Source: Vibrio crassostreae | GTDB lineage: Bacteria; Pseudomonadota; Gammaproteobacteria; Enterobacterales; Vibrionaceae | Assembly: GCF_024347415.1 (NCBI RefSeq) | Contig: NZ_AP025476.1 | Coordinates: 2,666,001-2,730,000 of the forward strand | DNA length: 64,000 nt | Direction: 5' to 3' | Part shown: piece after piece, positions 31,207 through 40,420 of the stretch | Layout of the letters: each line of letters opens with the position of its first letter | Position numbering within the stretch: the first letter of the stretch is position 1 | The notes under the pieces: generated by a model | Told to the model about the DNA's origin: nothing | Database searches by the model: none | The model's input: only the letters and a program-made list of their open reading frames with translations | Position numbers and translations under genes: made by a program

Positions 31207-31764
31207 TTAAACTTCCATCAACTCTTTTTCTTTAACAGCTAGAACTTCGTCTACGTTCTTAACCGCAGCGTCAGTTAGCTTTTGAATTTCGTCTTGTGCT
31301 TTACGATCTTCATCTTCAGAGATTTCTTTATCTTTAAGAAGTGCTTTTAGATCGCCATTCGCGTCACGACGGATATTACGGATAGCAACACGGCCACCTT
31401 CAGCTTCGCCACGAACGATTTTAACTAGGTCTTTACGACGCTCTTCCGTTAGCGGGGGAAGTGGAACACGGATAACTGTGCCAGCAGACATAGGGTTTAG
31501 GCCTAGGTCAGATGTCAGAATTGCTTTTTCAACTAGAGGAGTCAGTGTTTTATCAAACACTGTAATAGCTAGTGTACGTGCATCTTCAGCGATAACGTTA
31601 GCTACTTGAGTCAAAGGCGTTGGAGCACCGTAGTACTCAACAGTAAGACCAGAAAGTAGGCTTGGGTGCGCACGACCTGTACGAATCTTTTGCAGGCTGT
31701 TTTTTAGTGCATCAACACTTTTTACCATGCGCTCTTGAGCGTCTTTTTTGATTTCGTTAATCAC
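31207..31764 (-). CDS. frr: Ribosome recycling factor
   Basis: RRF splits post-termination ribosomes together with EF-G. The 185 residues equal the E. coli length when the start is the GTG at 31764 (product begins with Met, then [12 protein letters not shown]). AAGGTG lies 5-6 nt before it, which is an excellent site; the ATG at 31794 would add an unconserved 10-residue tail. [12 protein letters not shown] near 29, [15 protein letters not shown] near 110 and AIRNIRRD near 130 are conserved. It follows pyrH, its usual partner. Confidence 0.96.
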   Translation of the reverse strand: MINEIKKDAQERMVKSVDALKNSLQKIRTGRAHPSLLSGLTVEYYGAPTPLTQVANVIAEDARTLAITVFDKTLTPLVEKAILTSDLGLNPMSAGTVIRVPLPPLTEERRKDLVKIVRGEAEGGRVAIRNIRRDANGDLKALLKDKEISEDEDRKAQDEIQKLTDAAVKNVDEVLAVKEKELMEV

Positions 31765-31862
31765 AATTTCACCTTGATTATGTTCTTTCTTCAAGAAAGC
31801 TTTTTATTTGGAGTGATAAGGATAAGCTTACCAAGGTATAACACCTCAGTAAGCCCGAAAAA

Positions 31863-32594
31863 TTAGTCAGCGTCGCTGATTAATGTACCTTCAGTTTCAC
31901 CCATAACCACGCGACGTAGTGCGCCTGGTTTATTCATGTTAAATACACGGATTGGCATTTTGTGATCACGTGCTAGCGTAAATGCAGCCAAGTCCATTAC
32001 TTTAAGTTCTTTATCAAGAACCGTGTTGTAAGACAACGTATCATACAACTCTGCGTCTGGGTTTGCTACAGGGTCAGAAGTAAATACACCATCTACTTTT
32101 GTCGCTTTTAGAACTACGTCAGCTTCGATTTCGATACCACGTAGACATGCAGCAGAATCTGTAGTGAAGAATGGGTTACCAGTACCAGCAGAGAAGATCA
32201 CAACGCGACCTTGACGCAGTTGGCTGATTGCATCTGCCCAGTTGTAGTCGTCACACACACCTTTAAGAGGGATTGCTGACATTACACGTGCGTTTACGTA
32301 AGCGCGGTGTAGAGCATCACGCATCGCAAGGCCGTTCATTACCGTTGCAAGCATACCCATGTGGTCACCAACAACGCGGTTCATACCTGCTTCTGCAAGG
32401 CCAGCGCCACGGAACAGGTTACCGCCACCGATTACAACGCCCACTTGAACACCTAGTTCAACCAATTCTTTTACTTCTTGAGCCATACGATCAAGGATCG
32501 TCGGGTCAATACCAAAACCTTCTTCGCCTTGTAATGCTTCACCGCTAAGTTTTAACAGAATACGTTGATACGCTGGTTTAGGGTTCGTAGTCAT
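31863..32594 (-). CDS. pyrH: Uridylate kinase
   Basis: PyrH phosphorylates UMP to UDP as a hexamer controlled by GTP and UTP. The 243-residue amino acid kinase-fold protein has [11 protein letters not shown] near residue 13, [18 protein letters not shown] near 52 and [16 protein letters not shown] near 137. It stands between tsf and frr, the conserved rpsB-tsf-pyrH-frr order. Confidence 0.97.
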   Translation of the reverse strand: MTTNPKPAYQRILLKLSGEALQGEEGFGIDPTILDRMAQEVKELVELGVQVGVVIGGGNLFRGAGLAEAGMNRVVGDHMGMLATVMNGLAMRDALHRAYVNARVMSAIPLKGVCDDYNWADAISQLRQGRVVIFSAGTGNPFFTTDSAACLRGIEIEADVVLKATKVDGVFTSDPVANPDAELYDTLSYNTVLDKELKVMDLAAFTLARDHKMPIRVFNMNKPGALRRVVMGETEGTLISDAD

Positions 32595-32695
32595 GGAGTT
32601 TACCTTCCAAAGAGTTGATGATTAACAGTCATGGATAAAAACTGATTAGCTCAGTTTGCATTCATAACAGCTAAAAAATAATTCACTATTCATAA

Positions 32696-32725
32696 AAAGA
32701 CCGCAGCATTTGCCACGGTCTCTTT
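32696..32725 (-). terminator. Intrinsic terminator of tsf
   Basis: AGACCG pairs with CGGTCT around a 12-base loop, preceded and followed by A/T tracts on the minus strand (ends in TTTTT). It lies 20 bp after the tsf stop. Confidence 0.75.
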
Positions 32726-32744
32726 TCAAACAATACGCTAAGGA

Positions 32745-33590
32745 TTAACCTTTTTGTACCGCTGCAACTTCGTCAGCAAAGCTCATTTCAGCTGCTTTCT
32801 CGATGCCTTCACCAACTTCTAGACGTACGAAGTTAGATACTGAAGCGCCTTTCTCTTTAAGGATAGCGCCAACAGTTTGCTTAGGCTCCATGATGAAAGC
32901 TTGACCAGTTAGAGAGATTTCGCCCGTGAATTTCTTCATACGGCCAACAACCATTTTCTCTGCGATTTCAGCTGGTTTGCCTTCGTTCATAGCGATTTCA
33001 ACTTGAACTGCTTTTTCTTTCTCAACTACGTCTGCAGGTACGTCTTCTGGGTTTAGGAACTCAGGACGTGATGCAGCAACGTGCATTGCAACGTGCTTAA
33101 GAGTTTCAGCTTCGCCTTCACCAGCAACAACAACACCGATTTTCTCGCCGTGACGGTAAGAAGCTAGTGCAACACCTTCAACGAATTGTACGCGACGGAT
33201 GTTGATGTTTTCACCGATTTTAGTTACTAGTGCGATACGCGCTTCTTCAAATTTAGCTTGAAGATCAGCGATTTCTAGACGTTCTGCTAGAGCAACTTCA
33301 GCAACTTCGTTAGCGAATGCAAGGAAACCTGCATCTTTAGCTACGAAATCAGTTTGGCAGTTAACTTCAAGAAGAGCAGCTGCGCCGTTTGCTTCTTTGA
33401 TGATGATTGCGCCTTCAGCAGCAACGTTACCAGCTTTCTTAGCTGCTTTTGCTGCGCCAGATTTACGCATGTTTTCAATTGCTAGCTCGATGTCGCCTTC
33501 AGCAGCAACAAGCGCTTTTTTACATTCCATCATGCCCGCAGCTGTGCGTTCACGAAGTTCTTTAACTAGAGCTGCAGTTACAGTTGCCAT
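32745..33590 (-). CDS. tsf: Elongation factor Ts
   Basis: EF-Ts is the nucleotide exchange factor of EF-Tu. The 281 residues begin [16 protein letters not shown] with the N-terminal helix bundle, [13 protein letters not shown] at 17-29, and the EF-Tu-contacting [10 protein letters not shown] near residue 81. It follows rpsB with a 138-bp gap that holds a strong terminator-like hairpin. Confidence 0.97.
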   Translation of the reverse strand: MATVTAALVKELRERTAAGMMECKKALVAAEGDIELAIENMRKSGAAKAAKKAGNVAAEGAIIIKEANGAAALLEVNCQTDFVAKDAGFLAFANEVAEVALAERLEIADLQAKFEEARIALVTKIGENINIRRVQFVEGVALASYRHGEKIGVVVAGEGEAETLKHVAMHVAASRPEFLNPEDVPADVVEKEKAVQVEIAMNEGKPAEIAEKMVVGRMKKFTGEISLTGQAFIMEPKQTVGAILKEKGASVSNFVRLEVGEGIEKAAEMSFADEVAAVQKG

Positions 33591-33621
33591 TCTCTATTCC
33601 TCAGTAAATTCTAAAAAAGAT

Positions 33622-33653
33622 AAAAAACAGGGGCCTAATTAATTGGCCCCTGA
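33622..33653 (-). terminator. Strong terminator-like hairpin between rpsB and tsf
   Basis: On the minus strand CAGGGGCC pairs with GGCCCCTG around an AATTAATTA loop and is followed by T6. It lies between rpsB and tsf. In E. coli a partial terminator at this site lowers tsf transcription relative to rpsB; the same role is inferred here. Confidence 0.85.
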
Positions 33654-33728
33654 TATTGACTGTATTCAGTCCGTTAAGCCACCGATTATGACCGCTTAAT
33701 ATGAACTAAATATGGCTCAGAGCCGCTA

Positions 33729-34460
33729 TTATTCAGCTTCTACAAAACCGTCTTTTTCAGCAGCTACAGCAGCAACATCTTTGTTGCGACCTTCTTTAAC
33801 CGCGTCTGCAGCAGCGTTTAGGTAAAGCTGTACTGCACGGATTGCATCATCGTTACCTGGGATAACGAAGTCAACGCCGTCTGGGTTAGAGTTAGTATCA
33901 ACTACAGCGTAAACTGGGATACCTAGGTTGTTTGCTTCTTTAACTGCGATGTGTTCGTGATCAGCATCGATTACGAATAGAGCGTCTGGAAGGCCGCCCA
34001 TGTTCTTGATACCACCAAGAGATTTCTCTAGCTTCTCCATTTCGCGAGTACGCATTAGAGCTTCTTTCTTAGTAAGCTTGTCGAAAGTACCGTCTTGAGC
34101 TTGCGCTTCAAGTTCTTTCAGACGCTTGATAGACTGACGAACAGTTTTGTAGTTCGTTAGCATACCGCCTAACCAGCGGTTGTTAACGTAGAACTGGTTG
34201 CTGTTGATAGCAGCTTCTTTAACAGCTTCAGATGCAGCGCGCTTAGTACCAACAAAAAGAACTTTACCTTTCTTCTCGCCAACTTTAGCGATTTCAGCTA
34301 GAGCGTCGTTGAACATTGGTACAGTTTTTTCTAGGTTGATGATATGTACTTTGTTACGAGCACCAAAGATGAATGGCTTCATTTTTGGGTTCCAGTAACG
34401 AGTTTGGTGACCGAAGTGAACACCAGCTTTAAGCATATCGCGCATTGATACAGTTGCCAT
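33729..34460 (-). CDS. rpsB: 30S ribosomal protein S2
   Basis: S2 binds late in 30S assembly together with S1. The 243 residues from [20 protein letters not shown] match E. coli length. [28 protein letters not shown] near residue 110 and [12 protein letters not shown] near 160 are conserved. The ATG at 34460 has AGGAT 7 nt upstream; the longer frame would need a start inside the regulated leader and is rejected. Confidence 0.97.
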   Translation of the reverse strand: MATVSMRDMLKAGVHFGHQTRYWNPKMKPFIFGARNKVHIINLEKTVPMFNDALAEIAKVGEKKGKVLFVGTKRAASEAVKEAAINSNQFYVNNRWLGGMLTNYKTVRQSIKRLKELEAQAQDGTFDKLTKKEALMRTREMEKLEKSLGGIKNMGGLPDALFVIDADHEHIAVKEANNLGIPVYAVVDTNSNPDGVDFVIPGNDDAIRAVQLYLNAAADAVKEGRNKDVAAVAAEKDGFVEAE

Positions 34461-34652
34461 TTTAAAATCCTCTATGGGGTTAGGCCTCCACATCCCCCAT
34501 GAATCCGACCCCTAACAACTAACCACTTTTCAGCCGTTATCTGTGTTGTTGAGGCACCCCGGAACATGTGTCGGAATGTGTGTGATTTAAAGAAATAAGT
34601 TAGTGGACACAAAGCTTGTTTCGCCTATTGGAGAAAACAGTCCTGATGTCCG
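34461..34652 (-). promoter_or_regulatory. rpsB leader, candidate S2 autoregulatory RNA
   Basis: About 190 nt of untranslated leader precede rpsB. In the transcript GTTAGG (34516-34511) can pair with CCTAAC (34484-34479) just upstream of the ribosome-binding site, enclosing a G-rich segment. In gammaproteobacteria the rpsB leader folds into a conserved pseudoknotted structure by which S2 represses rpsB-tsf. Position and pairing suit such an element; the full fold was not computed. Confidence 0.6.
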
Positions 34653-34658
34653 GCGCGC

Positions 34659-34688
34659 TTTATACCATATTTTGTCTATCTATGGCTA
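34659..34688 (-). promoter_or_regulatory. Candidate rpsB promoter with GC-rich discriminator
   Basis: On the minus strand TAGCCA (34688-34683) and TATAAA (34664-34659) are spaced 18 bp. The bases after the -10 are GCGCGCCGG, a GC-rich discriminator typical of promoters under stringent (ppGpp) control. It predicts a start near 34652. Confidence 0.65.
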
Positions 34689-34843
34689 GAAAAAAATCTA
34701 AAAATGGCGACTGCTATACTGATCCCTATCGGCGAAATTTACCTATAAATAGTGTCGCTATTCATTCACTTCTATCTCAATAGACCGGACGTAAACCACT
34801 CAGGTTGAGTAGTATCCACCAGCATTGTATGGATATGGGAATG

Positions 34844-34871
34844 TTGCGCTAAAATGCTGCACTGATAGAAT
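34844..34871 (+). promoter_or_regulatory. Candidate map promoter
   Basis: TTGCGC (34844-34849) and TAGAAT (34866-34871) are spaced 16 bp on the plus strand, 47 bp before the map start. The hexamers fit a sigma-70 promoter. Confidence 0.5.
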
Positions 34872-34917
34872 AGCCCCAATATGCACACTTAGGTGCTACC
34901 AAATTAAGAGATATGCA

Positions 34918-35796
34918 ATGGCTGTAAAAATTAAAACTGCTGAAGAAATTGAAAAAATGCGCGTCGCCGGCAAGCTGGCGTCGGAGATTCTAGAGATGAT
35001 TGAACCTCATATCCAAGTAGGTACAACGACAGAAGAGCTAAACCAAATCTGTCATGAGTACGCTACGGAAAGAGGCGCATACTCAGCACCACTTGATTAT
35101 CACGGTTTCCCTAAGTCAATCTGTACCTCTATCAACCACATTGTGTGCCACGGTATTCCAGCATCACAAGATGAGACTGGCAGCACAGGTCAATTCAAAC
35201 CTGCGGTACTAAAAGATGGTGACATTCTTAACGTTGATATCACAGTAATCATCCCTGATGACGAAAACGCAGACTTAAGCGTTCGTCCACAAGGCTACCA
35301 CGGTGACACATCTAAGATGTTTCTTGTGGGTGAAGTTTCACCAGCAAACAAGCGTCTATGCATGGTTGCTCAAGAAGCACTTTACGAAGGCATGCGCCAA
35401 GTGAAACCTGGTGTTCAACTTGGCCAAATCGGCACTGCTATCGAGAAGTACATCAAAACAAACAACAAGAATAACCCACGCGCTAAGTTCTCTATTGTCA
35501 AAGATTACTGTGGTCACGGTATTGGTTCTGAGTTCCACGAAGATCCACAAGTGGTTCACTACAAGAACAGCGACCGTACAGTGCTGAAAGCAGGCATGTG
35601 TTTCACTATCGAGCCAATGATCAACGCGGGTAAGTTTGGCTGCCGTCTTGATGACCAAGATAGCTGGACAGTATACACAGCAGACAGCAAAAACTCGGCG
35701 CAGTGGGAACACACACTGGTAGTGACAGATACAGGTTGTGAAGTACTAACACTACGCAGCGACGATACGATTCCACGTATCATGAAAAACGCTTAG
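34918..35796 (+). CDS. map: Methionine aminopeptidase type I
   Basis: Map removes the N-terminal Met of new proteins. The 292 residues from MAVKIKTAEEIEKMRVAG exceed the ~264 of E. coli because of two acidic loops: about 10 extra residues after HGIPASQ (near 85) and about 15 within VTVI...GYHGDTSKMF (near 115-130). The metal ligands lie in LNVDITVI, GYHGDTSKMF, YCGHGIGSEFHEDP, TIEPMI and WEHTLVV. The ATG at 34918 follows AAGAGATATGCA; the upstream extension is not conserved. It diverges from rpsB, the usual arrangement. Confidence 0.95.
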   Translation: MAVKIKTAEEIEKMRVAGKLASEILEMIEPHIQVGTTTEELNQICHEYATERGAYSAPLDYHGFPKSICTSINHIVCHGIPASQDETGSTGQFKPAVLKDGDILNVDITVIIPDDENADLSVRPQGYHGDTSKMFLVGEVSPANKRLCMVAQEALYEGMRQVKPGVQLGQIGTAIEKYIKTNNKNNPRAKFSIVKDYCGHGIGSEFHEDPQVVHYKNSDRTVLKAGMCFTIEPMINAGKFGCRLDDQDSWTVYTADSKNSAQWEHTLVVTDTGCEVLTLRSDDTIPRIMKNA

Positions 35797-35828
35797 TTCA
35801 TCAAACTGAACACATCAGCCTTTTAAAA

Positions 35829-35858
35829 ATATCCTCGCCTTGTCGAGGATATTTTTTT
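35829..35858 (+). terminator. Intrinsic terminator of map
   Basis: ATATCCTCG pairs with CGAGGATAT around CCTTGT and is followed by T6, 33 bp after the map stop. It separates map from glnD. Confidence 0.88.
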
Positions 35859-35937
35859 ATCCACTCAATTTCGACTTTCCACCAGCTTCTGTTAAATTGT
35901 TTACTATTCTCATTTGCTTGCACGGATAGCAGACCAT

Positions 35938-38559
35938 ATGCCTTATCAATGCCCTCTTACGTTCAATGACGAACAAATTGAAATCTGCGAATTAAAAAAT
36001 CAGCTCGAGATCTTCACGCAGTATCAAAAAAATGAATTCCTGAATCATCATCCAGTTACCGACTTAGTGTTGCTACGCTCCGAATACATGGATTTACTTC
36101 TCAATCGTTTATGGGAGCATTTCGGATTCAATAAACTGCCTCATATCTCACTTGTCGCAGTGGGTGGTTATGGTCGTGGTGAACTCCACCCCTTGTCCGA
36201 CATTGATATCCTTATCGTCTCGCAAAAAACATTGCCACCAGCACTTGGCGAAAAAGTCAGCCAGTTCATCACCCTACTCTGGGATTTGAGACTCGAAGTT
36301 GGTCACGCGGTACGTACCATTGCCGAATGTCTTGATATCGGTATTGATGATTTAACCGTTGCAACCAACCTGCAAGAGTCTCGATTGCTGTGTGGTAGTG
36401 AAGACACTTTTCAAGAACTAAAGCTGAAAATTCATTCCGATTCATTTTGGCCAAGTGAAACCTTCTACAAGGCTAAGATTCAAGAACAAAGAGAACGTCA
36501 TGCTCGCTACCACGACACCACTTACAATCTAGAGCCGGACATTAAATCGACTCCAGGTGGACTCAGAGACATCCATACCCTGAGCTGGGTAGCGCGTCGC
36601 CACTTCGGTGCGACCTCTTTGTTAGAGATGAGCAAGTACGGTTTTCTAACCGATGCTGAGTATCGTGAGTTAGTTGAGTGCCAAGATTTCTTATGGCGTG
36701 TTCGTTTTGCACTGCACATAGAGCTGCGCCGTTACGACAACCGCCTCACCTTTGCCCACCAAGCTCAAGTCGCTGAACATTTGGGTTATACTGGCGAAGG
36801 TAACCGTGGCGTTGAGATGATGATGAAAGAGTTCTACCGAACACTTCGTCGCGTTGCCGAGCTCAACAAAATGCTGCTTAAATTGTTCGATCAAGCAATC
36901 ATCAATGGTGGCCAGACTCAAGACGCTGAGATTCTCGACAACGACTTCCAGCGCCGTGGCTCACTGATCGAAGCGCGCAAGCCAGCTCTATTCCAAGCTA
37001 GACCAGAAACGATTCTCGATATGTTTATCCATATCGCTAATGACTCGACTATCGAAGGGGTAAGCCCACCAACATTGCGACAACTGCGAACGGCACGTCG
37101 CCGATTAAACCGCTTCCTGCATACTATTCCTGAAGCTCGTGACAAGTTCATGGATCTAGTTCGCCACCCAAATGCACTACACAAAGCCTTTAGCTTAATG
37201 CATAAGCTAGGCGTGCTCTCAGCGTACTTACCACAGTGGAGCCAGATCGTTGGCCAGATGCAGTTTGACCTATTCCACGTATACACTGTGGATGAGCACA
37301 GTATTCGCCTGCTCAAGCACATTAACCGTTTTGGCCAAATTGAGAACCACGACAAGCACCCTATCTGTTGTGAAGTTTACCCACGCGTACAGAAGAAAGA
37401 GCTGCTGATTCTGGCGGCTATCTTCCACGACATCGGCAAAGGCCGCGGTGGAGACCACTCAGAGATTGGTGCTGTTGAAGCATACTCTTTCTGTATTGAA
37501 CACGGGTTATCAAAACCTGAAGCCAAGCAAGTCGCGTGGTTGGTACAGAATCACCTGTTGATGTCTGTAACCGCTCAACGCCGTGACATCTACGACCCAG
37601 ATGTAATCACTGAATTCGCAAAGAAGGTCCGTGATGAAGAATCACTAGAGCTACTGGTTTGTTTAACCGTTGCCGATATCTGTGCAACTAACCCAGAGCT
37701 ATGGAACAGCTGGAAGCGAACGCTGTTAGCGGAGCTATTCCACTCTACTCAGCGAGCACTACGCCGCGGATTAGAAAACCCTGTCGATGTCAGAGATCGT
37801 ATTCGTCATAACCAACAAATGGCGTCAGCTTTGCTGCGTAAAGAGGGATTCACCGCTCGTGAAATTGAAGTGTTATGGCAACGCTTCAAAGCCGACTACT
37901 TCTTACGCCACACACACAAACAAATCGCTTGGCACTGTGAGCACCTACTTCGCCTAGAAGACCCAAGCCAACCACTCGTACTGATCAGCAAAAAAGCGAC
38001 ACGTGGTGGTACAGAAGTATTCGTTTACTGTAGAGACCAAGCGGCACTGTTTGCGACCGTGGTTGCAGAGCTCGACAGACGCAACTTTAACGTTCATGAC
38101 GCGCAGGTCATGGTCAGCAAAGATGGCCATGTTTTAGATACCTTTATCGTACTAGACCAACATGGTGAAGCGATCGATGAAGCCAGACACAAAGCCGTTG
38201 CCAAGCATCTGACTCATGTACTGGCTGATGGTCGTCCAACTAAGATCAAGACACGTCGCACACCTCGTAACTTACAGCACTTCAAGGTGAAGACTCTGGT
38301 TGAATTCCTACCAACCAAGAGCAAAAAACGCACCTTAATGGAGTTGAGAGCTCTAGACACGCCAGGGTTGTTGGCTCAAGTCGGTGCTACCTTTGCGGAG
38401 CTAGGTATCAACTTGCACGGTGCGAAAATCACCACCATAGGTGAGCGAGCTGAGGATTTGTTTATTCTGACCAGTGAAGCAGGAGGAAGGCTTTCTGAAG
38501 AGCAAGAACAAGCGCTAAGAGAAAGGCTAACCGAGCATGTTTCGGAACTCGCTCCTTAG
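35938..38559 (+). CDS. glnD: Bifunctional [protein-PII] uridylyltransferase/uridylyl-removing enzyme
   Basis: GlnD senses glutamine and adds or removes UMP on Tyr51 of PII (glnB at 12601-12939). The 873 residues from MPYQCPLTFND hold the nucleotidyltransferase domain with GGYGRGELHPLSDIDIL near 76-92, the GlnE-like helical region, the HD domain with FHDIGKGRGGDHSEIG near residue 505 (UMP removal), and two ACT domains (about 692-770 and 800-873, for example RALDTPGLLAQVGATFAELG) that bind glutamine. The ATG at 35938 is preferred to an upstream TTG at 35914. There is no strong ribosome-binding site for either. Confidence 0.96.
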   Translation: MPYQCPLTFNDEQIEICELKNQLEIFTQYQKNEFLNHHPVTDLVLLRSEYMDLLLNRLWEHFGFNKLPHISLVAVGGYGRGELHPLSDIDILIVSQKTLPPALGEKVSQFITLLWDLRLEVGHAVRTIAECLDIGIDDLTVATNLQESRLLCGSEDTFQELKLKIHSDSFWPSETFYKAKIQEQRERHARYHDTTYNLEPDIKSTPGGLRDIHTLSWVARRHFGATSLLEMSKYGFLTDAEYRELVECQDFLWRVRFALHIELRRYDNRLTFAHQAQVAEHLGYTGEGNRGVEMMMKEFYRTLRRVAELNKMLLKLFDQAIINGGQTQDAEILDNDFQRRGSLIEARKPALFQARPETILDMFIHIANDSTIEGVSPPTLRQLRTARRRLNRFLHTIPEARDKFMDLVRHPNALHKAFSLMHKLGVLSAYLPQWSQIVGQMQFDLFHVYTVDEHSIRLLKHINRFGQIENHDKHPICCEVYPRVQKKELLILAAIFHDIGKGRGGDHSEIGAVEAYSFCIEHGLSKPEAKQVAWLVQNHLLMSVTAQRRDIYDPDVITEFAKKVRDEESLELLVCLTVADICATNPELWNSWKRTLLAELFHSTQRALRRGLENPVDVRDRIRHNQQMASALLRKEGFTAREIEVLWQRFKADYFLRHTHKQIAWHCEHLLRLEDPSQPLVLISKKATRGGTEVFVYCRDQAALFATVVAELDRRNFNVHDAQVMVSKDGHVLDTFIVLDQHGEAIDEARHKAVAKHLTHVLADGRPTKIKTRRTPRNLQHFKVKTLVEFLPTKSKKRTLMELRALDTPGLLAQVGATFAELGINLHGAKITTIGERAEDLFILTSEAGGRLSEEQEQALRERLTEHVSELAP

Positions 38560-38602
38560 AAGTCGAATTAAGTCTGAGGGCAGCTTTAATAGCCAAATAA
38601 GT

Positions 38603-38633
38603 GTGGGTAAAGATAGAGAGCGATCTTGCCCAC
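38603..38633 (+). other. Hairpin downstream of glnD
   Basis: GTGGG...AAGAT pairs with ATCTT...CCCAC with a bulge, 44 bp after the glnD stop. No T-run follows, so termination is doubtful. The remaining sequence up to 38740 must contain the promoter of the next gene, but no convincing hexamers stand out. Confidence 0.35.
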
Positions 38634-38740
38634 AACTTACAATCAATTCACAGATATCAACTATCTAGCTCGTCGTTAGGCTGCTACATTGATCAAGTCA
38701 ATTACATAAAAGTATTACATTCATAACCTAGAGGTCGCTT

Positions 38741-39124
38741 ATGTATCCAAACCTCACTGGCTTAGGTATCCACGAACCTAAACAGATTGAACGTTATTCC
38801 CTTCGCCAAGAAGCTCATAAAGATATCCTGAAAATTTACTTTCGTAAGCAGAAAGGTGAACTGTTCGCAAAAAGCGTTAAGTTTAAATACCCACGACAAG
38901 TGAAAAGTGTGCTTGTTAGCGGTGGCAATAATCAATACAAAGAAGTGACCGAGATTAACCGCAACCTCACTCTTGTAATTGATGAACTCAACAAGATAAC
39001 CAAACCGACGCCAACAGCTGAGGTGGATGTGAAGCAGAAGATCCTTACCGACTTACGCCATCTAGAGAAAGTGGTATCAAGTAAGATCGCTGAGATCGAA
39101 GCCGATCTAGAAAAGCTAAAATGA
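38741..39124 (+). CDS. yaeH: DUF3461 family protein (YaeH-like, UPF0325)
   Basis: The 127-residue protein matches E. coli YaeH over its whole length: [16 protein letters not shown] near residue 20, [16 protein letters not shown] near 42, DELNKI near 88 and [14 protein letters not shown] at the end. It is soluble, charged and probably helical at its C-terminus. Function is unknown. It lies downstream of map-glnD, as in E. coli, where it neighbours dapD and glnD. CCTAGAGGTCGCTTATG provides a good ribosome-binding site. Confidence 0.9.
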   Translation: MYPNLTGLGIHEPKQIERYSLRQEAHKDILKIYFRKQKGELFAKSVKFKYPRQVKSVLVSGGNNQYKEVTEINRNLTLVIDELNKITKPTPTAEVDVKQKILTDLRHLEKVVSSKIAEIEADLEKLK

Positions 39125-39184
39125 TCCCACGATTAACGACGAACTAGTCAACAATAGTGATGCCGTTAAGGTTGTACAGATACA

Positions 39185-39214
39185 AAAAGGGCTGATATCA
39201 CTATCAGCCCTTTG
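39185..39214 (+). terminator. Intrinsic terminator after yaeH
   Basis: AAAGGGCTGAT pairs with ATCAGCCCTTT around ATCACT and is followed by GTTTTTATT. It lies about 60 bp after the yaeH stop and can also serve truC from the other side (AAAAA tract at 39183). Confidence 0.85.
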
Positions 39215-39269
39215 TTTTTATTATATTTTTCTTTTCACTTAGACTCGCGATTGCTTAAATACGCGTGAC

Positions 39270-40019
39270 TTACTTCGACAAGCAAGTTTGAGCATCGATT
39301 AAGTTGGTATCCCACTCAAAGGTTTCAAACAACCTTAGCCAAGTTTCATCCAGGTTCGCCTTCATGACCAACTCTTCTTTAGTGAAAGGATGAATGAAGC
39401 GCAATTCAGAGGCATGCAGCAACAAACGGTGCGAATCTAAATCATCACGAAACAGTCGATTGTGTTTACCGTCACCATGCGAAGTATCGCCAACGATTGG
39501 GTGTCTTAGGTGAGCCATATGACGACGCAGCTGATGTTTACGGCCTGTTTTTGGCATCATCTCAACCAAGCAGTAGCGGCTCGTTGGGAAACGTCCCGTT
39601 GAATAGGGTACTTCGACTTTTGCTAGCGGTTCATAAACCGTCACAGCCTCTTGCGCTTCTTTGTCTTCTTTCGCGAACTTATCTGCGATCTTATCCAGCT
39701 CAACCTTAAGTGCGTAATCAAGCGTATCGCCCTCTTCTATCCAACCACGAACAATTGCATGGTAAGTCTTTTGCATCTCATGGTTAGCGAACATTGGCAT
39801 CACCTCAGAGGCGACCTCACTCGATAGCGCAAACACCAATACGCCAGACGTTGGGCGATCTAAGCGATGCAGAGGAAATACGTGCTGACCAATTTGATCA
39901 CGCAGTGTTTGCATCACAAATTGCGTTTCGTGTTTATCCAACCATGAGCGATGCACCAGCATGCCAGCGGGCTTATTCACCGCGACAAAATACTCATCTT
40001 GATAAATGATCTCTAACAT
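39270..40019 (-). CDS. truC: tRNA pseudouridine(65) synthase
   Basis: TruC makes pseudouridine at position 65 of tRNA-Ile1 and tRNA-Asp. The 249-residue RluA-family protein has no S4 domain. It starts MLEIIYQDEYFVAVNKPAGM, and the catalytic Asp sits in FPLHRLDRPTSGVLVFA near residue 53. MMPKTGRKHQLRRHMAHL near 165 and the final SELRFIHPFT are typical. The ATG overlaps the yqcC stop as TAATG, with GAGG 10 nt upstream; an ATG 9 nt earlier is too close to that site. yqcC-truC is also paired in E. coli. Confidence 0.93.
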   Translation of the reverse strand: MLEIIYQDEYFVAVNKPAGMLVHRSWLDKHETQFVMQTLRDQIGQHVFPLHRLDRPTSGVLVFALSSEVASEVMPMFANHEMQKTYHAIVRGWIEEGDTLDYALKVELDKIADKFAKEDKEAQEAVTVYEPLAKVEVPYSTGRFPTSRYCLVEMMPKTGRKHQLRRHMAHLRHPIVGDTSHGDGKHNRLFRDDLDSHRLLLHASELRFIHPFTKEELVMKANLDETWLRLFETFEWDTNLIDAQTCLSK

Positions 40020-40333
40020 TACGCGCATACCTCATCAATGCTCTGAATCGTCACTAGCAGCTCAGCCTTGTCTGCCTCATTTTTCCAAACTTCACAAAAA
40101 TAAGGATGGATAGCAAAGCCCTTCGGTAGGGGCATTTTCGCATCCATCATTGCGTTGATCTTAACGATAAAGATCCACTGCAACCACTCTTCCGGTTGTA
40201 GACAATCAATAGCAAAAGGTTCAACACTGGCCAGAGCTTCGTCCGAAGGTGGAACATCACTCCACAGCGAACATTGGCGCATTTGTTGTTCTAATTGTTG
40301 AAGTAAAGGAGGTAACTTTGTGGCAGCTGTCAT
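40019..40333 (-). CDS. yqcC: YqcC family protein (DUF446)
   Basis: This 104-residue soluble protein fits the YqcC/DUF446 family (LLQQLEQQMRQCSLWSDVPPS at the start, quoted in part as LWSDVPPSDEAL, and QPEEWLQWIFIVKINAMMDA near residue 48). YqcC forms a helical bundle in known structures; its role is not established. It is translationally coupled with truC downstream. Confidence 0.9.
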   Translation of the reverse strand: MTAATKLPPLLQQLEQQMRQCSLWSDVPPSDEALASVEPFAIDCLQPEEWLQWIFIVKINAMMDAKMPLPKGFAIHPYFCEVWKNEADKAELLVTIQSIDEVCA

Positions 40334-40420
40334 TTTTCACCAAGTTATTTATCTAGTGACCTTGAAATTGGGACATAGAGTACCATCTATTTAGGAAAGA
40401 AAGTTAGGAGCTTTATTACT

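Larger units (their letters stand above)
34461..34917. other. Divergent rpsB-map intergenic region (457 bp)
   Basis: No protein gene is supported. The left part is the rpsB leader and promoter (minus), the right part the map promoter and leader (plus). The stretch at about 34690-34840 holds nothing that I can name. Confidence 0.6.

Noticed and set aside
38603..38633. Hairpin after glnD as a transcription terminator
   Set aside because: It has a bulge and no T-run, so it is listed only as a hairpin.
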